A DNA stretch of 64,000 bases from Myxococcales bacterium (GTDB taxonomy: Bacteria; Myxococcota_A; UBA9042; UBA3505): assembly GCA_002728755.1 (NCBI GenBank), contig PBVT01000047.1, forward strand, positions 124,001-188,000, in the 5' to 3' direction. The notes beneath the pieces are model-generated. The model saw only the letters and a list, made by a program, of their open reading frames with translations. It was not told the DNA's origin and made no database searches. The first letter of the stretch is position 1. Each line of letters opens with the position of its first letter. Position numbers and translations under genes: made by a program. This document shows, in pieces, positions 24,794 through 34,524 of this stretch.

Positions 24794-25549
24794 CTAGATT
24801 GTTGTTCGACGGAATATGAATCCTGGAATCATACGAATGATCCACATAACGAGACGCCATCTGCCCGGCACATAGATCGTGTTTTTTCGTTTCTGAACAC
24901 CATTATACACGGCCTTCGCCACAACTTCTGGTGCCACCACCGGAAGTAAGGCTCCCCCTTGAATTCCCTCCGACATAGACGTCCGAACAAACCCGGGTTT
25001 TACCGTCAACACGGTAACGCCCTTTCCCACTAGACGATTCCGGAGACTCTCCATAAAGCTATTTAATCCCGCCTTGGAGGCGCAGTACGCGGGCCTCCCC
25101 GTCCGACCACGGTCACCAGCAACAGAAGAGATTGCCACTAGAGCACCACTTCCCCTCTCCTGAAAATCGGTCGCCGCACAATTGAGCCATTGCATGGCCC
25201 CCACGGTATTTACCAGTACAGTCTGGCGATCTTTTGAGGAGTTGAATTCATCCGGTGCTGTCTCCGGCATAACCCCTGCTGCGTACACGAGAACATCGAT
25301 ACCACCAAGAGACGCCACCACCTCGTTATAGACCTCTTGGACGTCATCACCACTTACGTCATGTGCGCGAAAGATCGGCATCTGGTTCGGGTCCGTAATG
25401 GGAGCGCCCAACTCTTCACATCGGGCCTTTAGCTCTTCCTCGCGTCGCGCCACAAGCGCGACTCTTGCACCACGCGCCGAATACTCTGCCGCAATCGCAG
25501 CCCCGATTCCGGAAGAAGCGCCTACTACGATAATTCTCTTCATACTCAT
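24794..25549 (-). CDS. DprE2-like short-chain dehydrogenase (keto-sugar reductase)
   Basis: 251 residues, classical SDR. The cofactor motif is VVGASSGIGAAIAAEYS, the catalytic Ser is in AISSVAGDRGR and the Tyr/Lys in PAYCASKAG. The C-terminal part VLTVKPGFVRTSMSEG and VPGRWRLVMWIIRMIPGFIF matches DprE2-type reductases, including the hydrophobic, membrane-facing end and final Arg-Arg. Together with the next gene it would reduce the 2-keto intermediate made by the DprE1-like oxidase. The ATG at 25549 follows AGGATCTC. Lies 78 bases after the lytic transglycosylase gene on the same strand. General SDR function is certain; pathway is inferred from the pairing. Confidence 0.85.
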   Translation of the reverse strand: MSMKRIIVVGASSGIGAAIAAEYSARGARVALVARREEELKARCEELGAPITDPNQMPIFRAHDVSGDDVQEVYNEVVASLGGIDVLVYAAGVMPETAPDEFNSSKDRQTVLVNTVGAMQWLNCAATDFQERGSGALVAISSVAGDRGRTGRPAYCASKAGLNSFMESLRNRLVGKGVTVLTVKPGFVRTSMSEGIQGGALLPVVAPEVVAKAVYNGVQKRKNTIYVPGRWRLVMWIIRMIPGFIFRRTTI

Positions 25550-25627
25550 TCGAGATCCTTATGTAACCTGTTCCCTAAAGCTGAATTAGGACACGAATGG
25601 TTGCGTGGCAAGCACTGGCTATAGTTA

Positions 25628-27949
25628 TCAACGCTTACGGCCTTTGCTACGCCGTCGTTTCTTGGACTTCTTCATCTTGGGTAATTTCCAGGCCAATCGG
25701 GATGGGCTACCCCCATATAAGAGACTATATCGGAACCAGGATTCCAGAACTCGCTTGGTATACCCTCGGGTCTGTCGAAACGGGATACGTTCGATAAACA
25801 TATCCAAACCGTGTCTACGATATTTTCGAAGCCAGGTCTTTACTCTCCCTTCTCCGGCATTGTACCCGGCCACCATTAACGCCTTATGTGCGAAGAGCCC
25901 CTTCAAGGTTTGGAGGTAGCGGACGCCGAGGCGAATATTTACAGCTGGGTCCCTCAGACTATCCTCTGTCATCTGGAATGGCGGGTCCTTTGCGGCCATT
26001 CTTCGTGCTGTGGATGGTAGAAGCTGCATCAAACCAATCGCGTTTGCCCAGGACTCAATATCCGGACTAAACCCACTCTCCTCCCGCATCAAAGCCCATA
26101 TAAGAAACGGATCGATACCACCGGCCCCGGCCTGTGCCTCGACCTCCTTCTCGAACCCTTTCGGATAGGCCATACGCCAGATGGTCATCGCCTCACCGGA
26201 GACGGGCAGATCATGGAAGTTGGATAGCAGACGACGCAATACATGAACCGATAATTGATGTGCTTGTGCTCGATCGGCCAGGTCCGCCAACAATAATAAA
26301 TTTTCCGGTGCGACAGCATCTCCCAGGACCGCGAGCTGTTTCTGCGCTTCCTGGAAAAGCCCCATTCGGACAAGCACGGTAATCGACGTGAAGGCCTCAT
26401 CCGACATACGTCTCGAGCCCTTCTTCTTCTCTCGGGGATCCACGGCGGCCAAAGCTGCCGGCGGGTCCAGCAAGGCCCCATCTAATGCCTTCTTGGCCTC
26501 CTTCTCTCCCAGCCTCTGGGCCAGTCGTTCATAGGCCAAGAGGGAATAGAATGATAATCGGGCTTCACGCAATACGTCACGGTAACCACGTATCGCTTTG
26601 GTCTTCTGCCCTAGCTGTTCGCGTAAGCGAGCTTCCCAATACGCCAAACGACCTCTTCCACGATAGCCGGTGTCCGGTCGGGTCTTTTTACGAACGTACC
26701 GTATCCGTCGAAGAGCCTCCTTCTTTCGGTTCTTCGACAAGGCGCTCCAGACATAGCGCCAACCCACCTCAGGCTGCATATCGCCATCTCTATAGCGCCA
26801 AATCGCGTCTTTTAGCAGATTGTCTGCCCGGGTATGGCGTCCCATATCCTCATAGGAGTAGGCCTCATAAAGAACTGCGTCGTCGTTATAGCTGTGCTTC
26901 GGCCAACGATTGTGCAGATGCCGGAACGAGCTAAGTGCGGTTCGAAGTTGATCTTCTCGATAGGCAGAAACACCCCCGAAGAAGAGGAAGTCCGGCTCCA
27001 CATCTTCGCCTTTACAATGGCGACGACCCTTCTTGTAGTATCGAAGACCAGGCTTTCGATTCCGAAGCTTATCGTAAGAACGTGCGACCAGAAATAGAGC
27101 ACGACACCGTACCGATTTATCCAGACGATCAAAGGCTGAGAGGCGCGGTTCCAATACGGCGAGGACCTGCTTCGATTTGTGTGCAGCGAATAACGCCTCC
27201 GCTAATTCGAGTCTTTCGCTCGGCTTAAAACAGGGCAAACGGTAATCCGTCCCCGTGAAACATTTCGGGTCAAGCTGTTGCAGCTCTTTGCGAGCCTGCT
27301 TACGCATCGACGACGATCCGGTTTTCCGAAATACAAACCGGAAACTTTCCGTCGCCTCTTTTGTCTGCCCCTTGGCCAATTGACTCATGGCGACCTTGAA
27401 CCGAGTGCTGCTGTCGGTGGTCCCCCGATATCTTGTAACCAGATCGGTGTGGCGCCCAGCCGCTTCGAGAACGCGTGCGCGGAATCGACGCGCCCGTCGG
27501 CCGAGGACCTTATGTTTGAGCAGCTTGGATAGAGCTTTAAGCGCCTGATCTGGTTTCTTATGTTCGTGGTAGACCACAGCCAGTCGCAATCGCGCTAAGT
27601 CTGATAAAGGTCCTTTGGTCTTTGCCACACGCGCATACACAGCCTCAGCCCTCGAGAATGCGTGCGCTCGTTCATAACATCGCCCCGCTCGAAACCAGGC
27701 CGCAGAACTCTCCAGGCCCTTCTTGGAACGTTTGGCTATTTTTTCAAAGCTCTTTCCGCAATCGATATATTTCCCGGCCGACCATTCCGTTAGAGCGATT
27801 CCTCCTGTTTGATCCGTGAAAAGAGGTACCGTATCTGCTCGGAATTGCTCCAACTGTCCGGTATCTAATTTCTGGCCCGCCGCCGCACTATCTGCGAGCA
27901 GCAGCAGGAATAGAAAGAATGTGTACCAGAGTCTCATACCGACAAACAT
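25628..27949 (-). CDS. slt: Soluble lytic murein transglycosylase (Slt70-type)
   Basis: 773 residues. Signal peptide (MRLWYTFFLFLLLLADSAAAG, beginning at an internal ATG at 27937; the upstream ATG at 27949 adds four residues). Residues about 35-600 are a long alpha-helical TPR-like superhelix, as in Slt70's U-domain ring. The C-terminal catalytic domain (about 605-735) has the SLT motifs MREESGFSPDIESWANAIGL (catalytic Glu 624), MQLLPSTARRMA, NIRLGVRYL and MVAGYNAGEGRV. The protein ends in a very basic tail (KMKKSKKRRRSKGRKR). Cleaves peptidoglycan between MurNAc and GlcNAc to form 1,6-anhydro ends. First gene of the minus-strand envelope cluster. Confidence 0.93.
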   Translation of the reverse strand: MFVGMRLWYTFFLFLLLLADSAAAGQKLDTGQLEQFRADTVPLFTDQTGGIALTEWSAGKYIDCGKSFEKIAKRSKKGLESSAAWFRAGRCYERAHAFSRAEAVYARVAKTKGPLSDLARLRLAVVYHEHKKPDQALKALSKLLKHKVLGRRARRFRARVLEAAGRHTDLVTRYRGTTDSSTRFKVAMSQLAKGQTKEATESFRFVFRKTGSSSMRKQARKELQQLDPKCFTGTDYRLPCFKPSERLELAEALFAAHKSKQVLAVLEPRLSAFDRLDKSVRCRALFLVARSYDKLRNRKPGLRYYKKGRRHCKGEDVEPDFLFFGGVSAYREDQLRTALSSFRHLHNRWPKHSYNDDAVLYEAYSYEDMGRHTRADNLLKDAIWRYRDGDMQPEVGWRYVWSALSKNRKKEALRRIRYVRKKTRPDTGYRGRGRLAYWEARLREQLGQKTKAIRGYRDVLREARLSFYSLLAYERLAQRLGEKEAKKALDGALLDPPAALAAVDPREKKKGSRRMSDEAFTSITVLVRMGLFQEAQKQLAVLGDAVAPENLLLLADLADRAQAHQLSVHVLRRLLSNFHDLPVSGEAMTIWRMAYPKGFEKEVEAQAGAGGIDPFLIWALMREESGFSPDIESWANAIGLMQLLPSTARRMAAKDPPFQMTEDSLRDPAVNIRLGVRYLQTLKGLFAHKALMVAGYNAGEGRVKTWLRKYRRHGLDMFIERIPFRQTRGYTKRVLESWFRYSLLYGGSPSRLAWKLPKMKKSKKRRRSKGRKR

Positions 27950-28110
27950 AGCCTTAGGGGTTCACAGGACCAAGTATTTCCGATAAGTGCTTACGAACAC
28001 CCGGTACCAACCGGTTGGAATCGGCTGTTCGAATTCAAAACCAACGAATGCGAACCAAAGTTCCCATAACGCGAGTAATTTAGGTCGCGGATGGTGACAG
28101 GAGAGTTCTA

Positions 28111-28842
28111 TTGCAGAAACTTCGCTACCTACCTCCCAACCTGATCACATTGTTCAGTCTCACATTGGGATTGTTGGCAATTCATTTTGCGCTGCATGGA
28201 AATCCAGAAGAAGCCGCTTGGTTTATTTTGTACTCGGTGCTGCTAGATAAACTCGACGGTGCATTGGCGAGATATCTCAACGCACAGAGCGATATGGGAG
28301 TCCAATTAGATTCCTTCGCCGACTTTGTAGCCTTTGGGATCGCTCCTGGCTGCCTGCTCTATGGGGAGTTATACAACCCACAAACGGGGGCTTCGTTTAC
28401 GTCCAGTTTCGAATGGATCCATCTCACTGCCCTCGTCTACATCTTTGGCTGCGTACTGCGCCTGGCCCGGTTCAATATCGTCGAAGAAGAAAGCCTCCCC
28501 GGTTTCTTCCAAGGCCTGCCTTCTACACAGGCAGGAGGAATCATCGCCGGATTTGTTCTTGTAGCACACGCCCACAACATTGATATGCAGGGGGCCATGA
28601 ATCCTCTCGGCATCATGCTGGTTGTCGTAGGCTTTCTTATGGTTAGCCCCATCTACGTACCGAAGTTCGGCAACACCCGTACCGCGTTCTGGAAGTGGTT
28701 TCAGATCTCCAATGTAGCGATATTCTACACTCTCGTAGGACTACGAGAGTTCCCAGAATATCTGCTATTTATTGGCGTCGCGTATCTGTTTACGGGTGTG
28801 TATATCGGAGCGCAACGTTCACGAGAACTACGAAAGACCTGA
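28111..28842 (+). CDS. pssA: CDP-diacylglycerol-serine O-phosphatidyltransferase
   Basis: 243 residues, integral membrane CDP-alcohol phosphatidyltransferase. The motif D-x2-D-G-x2-A-R-x8-G-x3-D-x3-D is complete (LLDKLDGALARYLNAQ followed by SDMGVQLDSFAD). The N-terminal LPNLITLFSLTLGLLAIHFAL and the order of hydrophobic helices fit the PssA subclass that makes phosphatidylserine, precursor of phosphatidylethanolamine. CDP-inositol- or glycerol-type members share the motif, so the alcohol is probable, not certain. Start is TTG at 28111 with GGAGAG 5 bases upstream. Divergent from slt; monocistronic by the terminator-like hairpin 180 bases downstream. Confidence 0.88.
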   Translation: MQKLRYLPPNLITLFSLTLGLLAIHFALHGNPEEAAWFILYSVLLDKLDGALARYLNAQSDMGVQLDSFADFVAFGIAPGCLLYGELYNPQTGASFTSSFEWIHLTALVYIFGCVLRLARFNIVEEESLPGFFQGLPSTQAGGIIAGFVLVAHAHNIDMQGAMNPLGIMLVVVGFLMVSPIYVPKFGNTRTAFWKWFQISNVAIFYTLVGLREFPEYLLFIGVAYLFTGVYIGAQRSRELRKT

Positions 28843-28923
28843 GTAGACCCCAGGGACCCTGAGGGCAACTTATGGATTACTCTTGCTTTTCTGAGTTCCA
28901 GTATGCTACACGACGAGCGCCTG

Positions 28924-28952
28924 TTGACTGAAGATACGTATCTTCTCATAGA
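28924..28952 (+). promoter_or_regulatory. Candidate promoter for rimP operon with palindromic spacer
   Basis: TTGACT (28924-28929) and CATAGA (28947-28952, three of six consensus bases) are 17 bases apart. The spacer is almost fully a perfect 16-base palindrome, GAAGATAC-GTATCTTC (28930-28945). A related broken repeat, GAAG-CGAT-CTTC, follows at 28951-28962. An operator sitting inside a promoter is one reading; the weak -10 leaves this tentative. Confidence 0.35.
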
Positions 28953-29020
28953 AGCGATCTTCACAGAAAATTCGTAAACCAGCTTTCAGGTTTGCACGTC
29001 AACAGGAACCACTCCATCCG

Positions 29021-29049
29021 GGTGGGCATTTTGCCCGCCTTTTGTTTTT
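29021..29049 (+). terminator. Rho-independent terminator or attenuator before rimP
   Basis: GGTGGGCA (29021-29028), a 3-base T loop, and TGCCCGCC (29032-29039) form an 8-bp stem with one G-T wobble, followed by TTTTGTTTTT. This is a textbook terminator shape. It lies downstream of pssA but also downstream of the candidate rimP promoter and only about 15-25 bases before the rimP start, so it may act as an attenuator of the rimP-nusA-infB operon. Confidence 0.8.
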
Positions 29050-29062
29050 GAATCCAGAGACC

Positions 29063-29566
29063 TTGACCCAGACCGAATCTAGAACATCCAACTCCGTCGA
29101 TCGAATCCGCACGCTCGTAGAACCTCTCGTTCAAGAGCTTGGATTGGAACTGTGGGATCTCGTCCTAAGTGGCGATCCGTCCTCCAGCGCACGACTCTCC
29201 ATATTTGTGGAGCGTGCAGACGGTACCGTAGATCTAGCGGATTGTGCTGTTCTATCGAAAAAGTTAAGCGTCATCCTCGACGTAGAAGACCCCATTGCAG
29301 GGGCCTTTCATCTTGAGGTTTCGTCGCCAGGACTGGGCCGTACTCTCCGGACAAATGAGCATTTCGAACGATTCATCGGGAGCCGTGTGAAGATTCGACT
29401 ATCGGAACCGGTTGATGGGCGACGAAATGTAGTTGGAGTCCTGGAATCTGTGCATGGTGATGAAATCACGATGGACACAGAGGACGGATCCAGTATCACC
29501 TTCCAACAACAGCAGATACGTCGTGCCAATCTCGTCGTAGATATCTCGTTTACGGGAAAAAGATAA
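29063..29566 (+). CDS. rimP: Ribosome maturation factor RimP
   Basis: About 167 residues. The N-terminal alpha/beta domain has RIRTLVEPLVQELGLELWDLVL, DLADCAVLSKKLSVILDVED and the family-diagnostic FHLEVSSPGLGRTLRTNEHF followed by RFIG. The C-terminal SH3-like domain covers about residues 95-165. Needed for 30S subunit maturation. The start is unclear: no ATG exists; TTG codons at 29042, 29048 and 29063 are in frame. The first two lie in the U-tract of the terminator hairpin, so 29063 (MTQTESRTSN) is preferred; its ribosome site is weak (AGAG). First gene of the rimP-nusA-ylxR-infB-ylxP-rbfA-truB cluster. Confidence 0.9.
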   Translation: MTQTESRTSNSVDRIRTLVEPLVQELGLELWDLVLSGDPSSSARLSIFVERADGTVDLADCAVLSKKLSVILDVEDPIAGAFHLEVSSPGLGRTLRTNEHFERFIGSRVKIRLSEPVDGRRNVVGVLESVHGDEITMDTEDGSSITFQQQQIRRANLVVDISFTGKR

Positions 29567-29577
29567 GGAGCAGACTG

Positions 29578-31059
29578 ATGTTCGCATTAGAGCAGGTCAT
29601 CGACCAGGTAGTTCGTGAAAAGGGTATTGATCGCAAGGTCCTCGTAGAGGCCCTTGAGGAGGGTATTCTTCGTGCCGCACAAAAAGTGTTCGGCGAAGAA
29701 CGCGAACTTGAAACCCACTACAACCCTGAAAGTGGGCAGGTAGAACTGTTTATGTACATGACAGTGCAAGAAGAGATCGGAAACCCAGAGTTGGAGATCG
29801 ATCTTGAGTCCGCACGTCTGGTCGATCCTGAGGTTCTGGCCAATGATGAGCTTGGGTTCCAGATCTTCTACCGACCCGAAGATAAGGAACGTGCCGAGGC
29901 CGAGGACCAGAAGTTCGGTGATATCCTGGGTATCCGTGCAGCTCGTCAGACCTTTGGTCGAATCGCGGCTCAAAAGGCCCGAAACGTTGTAATGCAGCGC
30001 GTCCGCGAGGCGGAACGTTCCATGATCTACAATGAGTTCAAAGAGAAATCTGGTGAGCTGGTTACGGGTCAGGTTCGACGATTCGAGCGTGGAAACGTCA
30101 TCGTTGATCTCGGCCGTGCCGAAGCGATCCTTCCTCGCAGCGAGCAGGTCCATCGGGAAACGTGTCGTGCTGGCGACCGGATTCTTGCCTTCGTAAAGAA
30201 GGTGGAGCGAGAGACCAAGGGACGTCAGGTTGTATTGAGCCGTAAAGACCCGGGTGTCGTTCTCAAACTGTTCGAAATGGAAGTACCGGAGATCTACGAA
30301 GGCATCGTGCGGATCATGAGCATCGCCCGTGAACCCGGCGAGCGCACCAAGATCGCTGTCGCCAGTACAGCTGCAGACGTCGACCCGATCGGAGCCTGCG
30401 TGGGTATGCGCGGAAGCCGTGTCCAGGCTGTCGTACAAGAGCTTCGCGGTGAAAAAATCGACATCGTGCCGTATCACGCCGACGTAGCGAAATTCGTCTA
30501 CCACGCGATTGCACCGGCCGATGTAACCCGAGTACTTGTTGATGAAGATCGACATGTCGTTGAGGTTGTCGTTCCTGATGATCAGCTTTCGCTGGCGATC
30601 GGACGTAGAGGCCAGAATGTACGCCTTGCTTCGCAGCTGGTGGGATGGACAATTGACGTCCACTCCGAGGCTGAAGTTGTCGATATGACACGTGAACTCA
30701 GCTACCACCTGGTAGAAGAGGCGAATATGGCCGCCGAAACTGTGGATGAGCTCATAACGCTGGGCTACCACAGCATCAAGCACATCGCGACAGCCACCCC
30801 GGAAGAGCTCGCTGCTGTCCCAGGGTTGGACGGCGAAAATGCCATGCGAATGGTCGAAATGGCACGAAATATCATCGATCAAAAAGAAGCCGGACTCTAC
30901 GTTTCTCCATTTGCCAATGAGGACGGTCCGGTAGTGGAAGAAGTAACTCCAGAAGTTACGGAGTCCGAAGAAGTCGATGACGAACTGGCCTATCTCGGAC
31001 CGCTTGCGGACCTCGGGCCAGTGCCAGACTCTTCTACCGCTCCTGTGGAGGAAGGTTAA
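29578..31059 (+). CDS. nusA: Transcription termination/antitermination protein NusA
   Basis: 493 residues. NTD 1-125 binds RNA polymerase ([16 protein letters not shown]). S1 domain about 155-225 ([21 protein letters not shown]). KH1 has [22 protein letters not shown] and KH2 has [22 protein letters not shown] single helix-hairpin-helix repeat lies near 405-440 ([19 protein letters not shown]), then an acidic tail. This is the one-repeat form rather than the two acidic repeats of E. coli. Modulates pausing, termination and antitermination. The ATG follows AAGGAGCAG, 11 bases after rimP. Confidence 0.97.
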   Translation: MFALEQVIDQVVREKGIDRKVLVEALEEGILRAAQKVFGEERELETHYNPESGQVELFMYMTVQEEIGNPELEIDLESARLVDPEVLANDELGFQIFYRPEDKERAEAEDQKFGDILGIRAARQTFGRIAAQKARNVVMQRVREAERSMIYNEFKEKSGELVTGQVRRFERGNVIVDLGRAEAILPRSEQVHRETCRAGDRILAFVKKVERETKGRQVVLSRKDPGVVLKLFEMEVPEIYEGIVRIMSIAREPGERTKIAVASTAADVDPIGACVGMRGSRVQAVVQELRGEKIDIVPYHADVAKFVYHAIAPADVTRVLVDEDRHVVEVVVPDDQLSLAIGRRGQNVRLASQLVGWTIDVHSEAEVVDMTRELSYHLVEEANMAAETVDELITLGYHSIKHIATATPEELAAVPGLDGENAMRMVEMARNIIDQKEAGLYVSPFANEDGPVVEEVTPEVTESEEVDDELAYLGPLADLGPVPDSSTAPVEEG

Positions 31060-31064
31060 AGTTC

Positions 31065-31535
31065 GTGACCACCATTTCTTCAAGAAACCGCTCTCGAATG
31101 CCCGTACGCCTGTGCGTGCAGTGTCGGACTCGAGCTCCCAGGAATGAGCTTCTGCGTCTTCATGCAGATGCTCAGAACGGGAACTCCTTCGATCTAACCC
31201 TTCGTGGAGAAGGACGCGGATTCTATGTGCATGTCGAACCAGCCTGCCTCAAAGGTCTGTCTAGGCGTCGGTATGCAAGTCCTCCCCTTACGACTGCCAA
31301 CGTTCTTGCCCAAATCCAACAACAGTTGGACCAGGACAAGATTACAGCGCAGAAATTCAAATGGATGGATGACGGTGGTGGAATCCAAAACCACAACAGA
31401 GTAACTCGCAGAATCCAAAGGTTCCGCGGATGGCTCGCGAATTTCGACCGTTCCAGAAAACCAGATACACCTAACGATTCCGATCACGAATCCGTGAATC
31501 CAGATTTGAACGAGGCATCCAATGCGCGTCAATGA
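31065..31535 (+). CDS. ylxR: YlxR/RnpM-family RNA-binding protein
   Basis: 156 residues. The conserved core is MPVRLCVQCRTRAPRNELLRL (with the C-x2-C-R pattern), then GEGRGFYVHVEPACLKGLSRR, typical of the DUF448/YlxR fold between nusA and infB. In Firmicutes the member RnpM modulates RNase P, so a role in RNA metabolism is expected. The C-terminal 60 residues are a basic, unstructured tail (RRIQRFRGWLANFDRSRK) beyond the roughly 90-residue core. Start is GTG 31065, 9 bases after GGAGGAAGG; ATG 31098 is an alternative. Overlaps infB by 14 bases. Confidence 0.9.
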   Translation: MTTISSRNRSRMPVRLCVQCRTRAPRNELLRLHADAQNGNSFDLTLRGEGRGFYVHVEPACLKGLSRRRYASPPLTTANVLAQIQQQLDQDKITAQKFKWMDDGGGIQNHNRVTRRIQRFRGWLANFDRSRKPDTPNDSDHESVNPDLNEASNARQ

Positions 31536-34197
31536 ACTTGCAGAAGAGCTGGCCACATCCCCAGAGGATCTGCTTCAACGTCTACCGGACCTGGGTATCT
31601 CCGTCCAGACGACCCGCTCGACCTTGAATGACGAAGAAATCGACCAGATCAAGAAAGCGATGGGAACCGCCGTCAAAAAGAAACCCTCCGATGAACGACG
31701 GGTTCAGTCTACTGTAATTCGACGCCGGGCACGGCGAAAGAAGGCCGTGGAAGAGGTGGTAGAAACGGAAGAGGCCGTAGAGGTAGCTCCCGCGGCTATC
31801 CAGGAAAAAGCCGAAGAGCCTGTGGTAGAGACAACAGCTGCCGCCTCGAATATTGAACCACCTATGCCAACGTTTGCATCGGAAGATCAGATAATCGAAG
31901 CAGGCGTGCGTGACAAAGTCCGTCCACCCGTTGAGAAAGCACCGGAAGAACCCCAGGAAGAAGAAGCGGTTGAAGCCGATGCAAAGGAAGAGGTTGCTGC
32001 AGAGGCCGAGGTAGCGGAGGCCCCAGGGGCAACGGGAGAAACGCCTGAACCGGGTGCCCCTTCTGGAGACTTCATGCCAAGCTTCTCGAGCCTGGATGAT
32101 GTCATCCCTGGCTATTCCGAGATGGTGGAGCACCAGAAGAAGACGCAGGAAGAACGAAAGACACGAGCCCTGACGGAGTCGCAAGAAGAGGGTGCTGGAA
32201 AGGACCTCGTAAACAAAGACGAGCTCGCTGCGTTCAAAGAGGCCTTTGGGAAAGCCAAGAAGAAACGTAAGGGGCGCGGTGGAAGCGAGTTAGATGCCAA
32301 CGCGCAACGCCAACTTCGGCGAGGAATCGTTGTTGAGAACTTCAAGGCGCGTGGACCAAGAAAGCGCAAGCGGAAATCTGTCGAAACAACGACTCCGAGC
32401 ACTTCCGCGACGATGAAGGCATCCAAACGCGTTGTGCGTATGGAAGACGGCCAGATCTCCATGAGTGATCTCGCCAATCAGCTAAGCATGAAAGCTTCTC
32501 ATCTGATTCGGCACCTCATGGGCGTCGGTGTGATGGTCTCTATTAACGAATCGATCGATCACGAAACAGCCGAGCTGATTGCAGATGATTTCGGATTCAC
32601 TCTGGTGAACAGCACCTTCGAGATCTCTGACTTTCTCTCCCAGGTCGCGGATGAAGATTTGGTCGTGGAAGCACGTCCGCCCGTTATCACGATCATGGGC
32701 CATGTTGATCATGGGAAAACGTCGTTGCTCGATAAAATCCGAGCCGACAAGGCCAATATCGTAGACCAGGAAGCCGGTGGAATTACGCAGCATGTCGGTG
32801 CATATGTTGTTCAGGCGTCCGGTCAGGATCTTGTATTTATCGACACTCCAGGTCACGAGGCCTTCACGGCCATGCGTGCTCGTGGTGCCCAGGTTACAGA
32901 TATCGTTGTACTGGTCGTTGCTGCGGACGATGGTGTGAAACCACAGACCCTGGAGGCTATCAACCACGCGAAGGCTGCTGAAGTACCCATCGTTGTAGCG
33001 GTAAATAAGATCGATAAAGCCGAAGCCAAACCCGAACGAGTACGGCAAGAGCTCACCGAACATGAATTGGTCGCTGACGAATGGGGTGGAGATACCTCCT
33101 TTGTCGATGTATCCGCAAAGACTGGTCAGGGACTCGATGCGCTTTTGGAGAACCTTGCGCTGCAAGCAGAAATCCTTGAGATCAAAGCCCCGGTCAACAA
33201 AGCAGCACAAGGGGTCGTCATTGAATCCCGGCTGGATCGCGGACGAGGACCACTGGCTACGGTCATTTTGAGTGAAGGTATCCTCTCACAGGGAGATATC
33301 GTTGTCTCCGGACAATCCTACGGGCGTGTTCGTCTCCTGCTCGATGACAAGTCCCAGCCTATAGAAAAGGCTGGCCCTGGTTATCCTGCTGAAATCGTCG
33401 GATGGAATGCAGTCCCCGACGCAGGCGATCATTTCTACGTAGTAAATGATGACAAGTCCGCACGTGACATCTCCGAGCATCATGAACAAAAAGCGAAAGC
33501 CAAGATAGCCAGTAGCACACCGAAGATCCTCTCCCTTGAGGATCTCTCCGCGCAAATGCAATCGGGTGACGTTCAGGAACTACCGGTCGTGCTCAAAGCC
33601 GATGTCCGAGGCACCGTAGAAGCCATCCGAACGGCAATGGAAAAGATTGAACATCCCAAGCTCTCCGTCCGTATACTTCATTCTGCGGTCGGCGGAGTAA
33701 CAGAGGGTGATGTGCAGCTTGCCTCCATCTCCGGAGGTATCGTCTTCGGGTTCAATGTTCGAGCCGATGCACAAGCCCGTGATCTCGCAGAAAAGACAGG
33801 TATCAGCATTAAGCTCTACTCCATCATCTACGAGCTGCTTGACGATGTGAAAGACGCGATGAGCGGCCTTCTTGCACCGCAGATTGAGGAGAAGCTGCTC
33901 GGTACCGCAGAGATTCGGGACACGTTCCAAATCACCAAGGTCGGTTCTGTCGCAGGTCTCATCATCAGTGACGGAAAGATCACACGTAGCGCCATCATTC
34001 GACTATTCCGTGACAACGTGAAGATCTATGAGGGTCGCCTTTCTAGCTTGAAGCGTTTCAAGGAAGATGTGCGTGAGGTCAAGGAAGGCTTCGAATGTGG
34101 TGCCTCCCTTGAGAACTTCAACGACATCAAATCTGGTGATGTCCTGGAGGCCTACGAGATTATCGAAACACAGAGTACCTTTGAGGGCTCGCTCTAA
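31522..34197 (+). CDS. infB: Translation initiation factor IF-2
   Basis: 891 residues. N-terminal helical subdomain 1-50 ([21 protein letters not shown]), then a long acidic/Ala-Glu-Pro linker (about 60-240) and a basic stretch. IF2-N (about 310-370) precedes the GTPase domain with [13 protein letters not shown] (about 392), DTPGHEAF (about 440) and NKID (about 494). Domains II-IV follow, with the C-terminal fMet-tRNA-binding region ([32 protein letters not shown]). Brings initiator tRNA to the 30S subunit and promotes 50S joining. ATG overlaps the ylxR end. Confidence 0.98.
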   Translation: MRVNELAEELATSPEDLLQRLPDLGISVQTTRSTLNDEEIDQIKKAMGTAVKKKPSDERRVQSTVIRRRARRKKAVEEVVETEEAVEVAPAAIQEKAEEPVVETTAAASNIEPPMPTFASEDQIIEAGVRDKVRPPVEKAPEEPQEEEAVEADAKEEVAAEAEVAEAPGATGETPEPGAPSGDFMPSFSSLDDVIPGYSEMVEHQKKTQEERKTRALTESQEEGAGKDLVNKDELAAFKEAFGKAKKKRKGRGGSELDANAQRQLRRGIVVENFKARGPRKRKRKSVETTTPSTSATMKASKRVVRMEDGQISMSDLANQLSMKASHLIRHLMGVGVMVSINESIDHETAELIADDFGFTLVNSTFEISDFLSQVADEDLVVEARPPVITIMGHVDHGKTSLLDKIRADKANIVDQEAGGITQHVGAYVVQASGQDLVFIDTPGHEAFTAMRARGAQVTDIVVLVVAADDGVKPQTLEAINHAKAAEVPIVVAVNKIDKAEAKPERVRQELTEHELVADEWGGDTSFVDVSAKTGQGLDALLENLALQAEILEIKAPVNKAAQGVVIESRLDRGRGPLATVILSEGILSQGDIVVSGQSYGRVRLLLDDKSQPIEKAGPGYPAEIVGWNAVPDAGDHFYVVNDDKSARDISEHHEQKAKAKIASSTPKILSLEDLSAQMQSGDVQELPVVLKADVRGTVEAIRTAMEKIEHPKLSVRILHSAVGGVTEGDVQLASISGGIVFGFNVRADAQARDLAEKTGISIKLYSIIYELLDDVKDAMSGLLAPQIEEKLLGTAEIRDTFQITKVGSVAGLIISDGKITRSAIIRLFRDNVKIYEGRLSSLKRFKEDVREVKEGFECGASLENFNDIKSGDVLEAYEIIETQSTFEGSL

Positions 34198-34229
34198 GAG
34201 TTACTTTGTCTCTGTGCGGAGGTACGCAC

Positions 34230-34523
34230 ATGGCCATGTTTGTTGCCGTTTGCAGCCTGGAACTTGGGCTCTACGAAGTCACTTCCTTGAAGGAAAAGCG
34301 TAGTATTGTGAAGCGAATCATTCGGCGTACACAAGACCGGTTTCGTGTAGCAATGAACGAGGTAGGAGCCCTCGATGACCTTGGGAGAGCAGAGATAGGA
34401 ATCGCATTGATTGGAAATGACCAGTCCATCCTGAATAGCGTTCTGGATCGCCTGATTCAATCTGTCGAAAAACTCCACCTGGCAGACGTCGTCGCAGTTG
34501 ATTTTACTATCGAGGCCTACTGA
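34230..34523 (+). CDS. ylxP: YlxP/DUF503 family protein
   Basis: 97 residues from the ATG at 34230, which has GGAGG 7 bases upstream; an in-frame TTG at 34206 would add eight residues but lies before this ribosome site. The family pattern is clear: LELGLYEVTSLKEKRSIVKRIIRRTQDRFRVAMNEVGALDDLGRAEIGIALIGND. Small ferredoxin-like fold protein of unknown function, very often found between infB and rbfA, as here, which suggests a role in translation or ribosome assembly. Ends 1 base before the rbfA start. Confidence 0.88.
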   Translation: MAMFVAVCSLELGLYEVTSLKEKRSIVKRIIRRTQDRFRVAMNEVGALDDLGRAEIGIALIGNDQSILNSVLDRLIQSVEKLHLADVVAVDFTIEAY

Positions 34524-34524
34524 T

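Noticed and set aside
29587-31083. 498-codon open frame antisense to all of nusA
   Set aside because: It mirrors nusA exactly, has no ribosome site or recognisable domain, and arises from codon bias that leaves few stops in that frame. nusA itself is beyond doubt.
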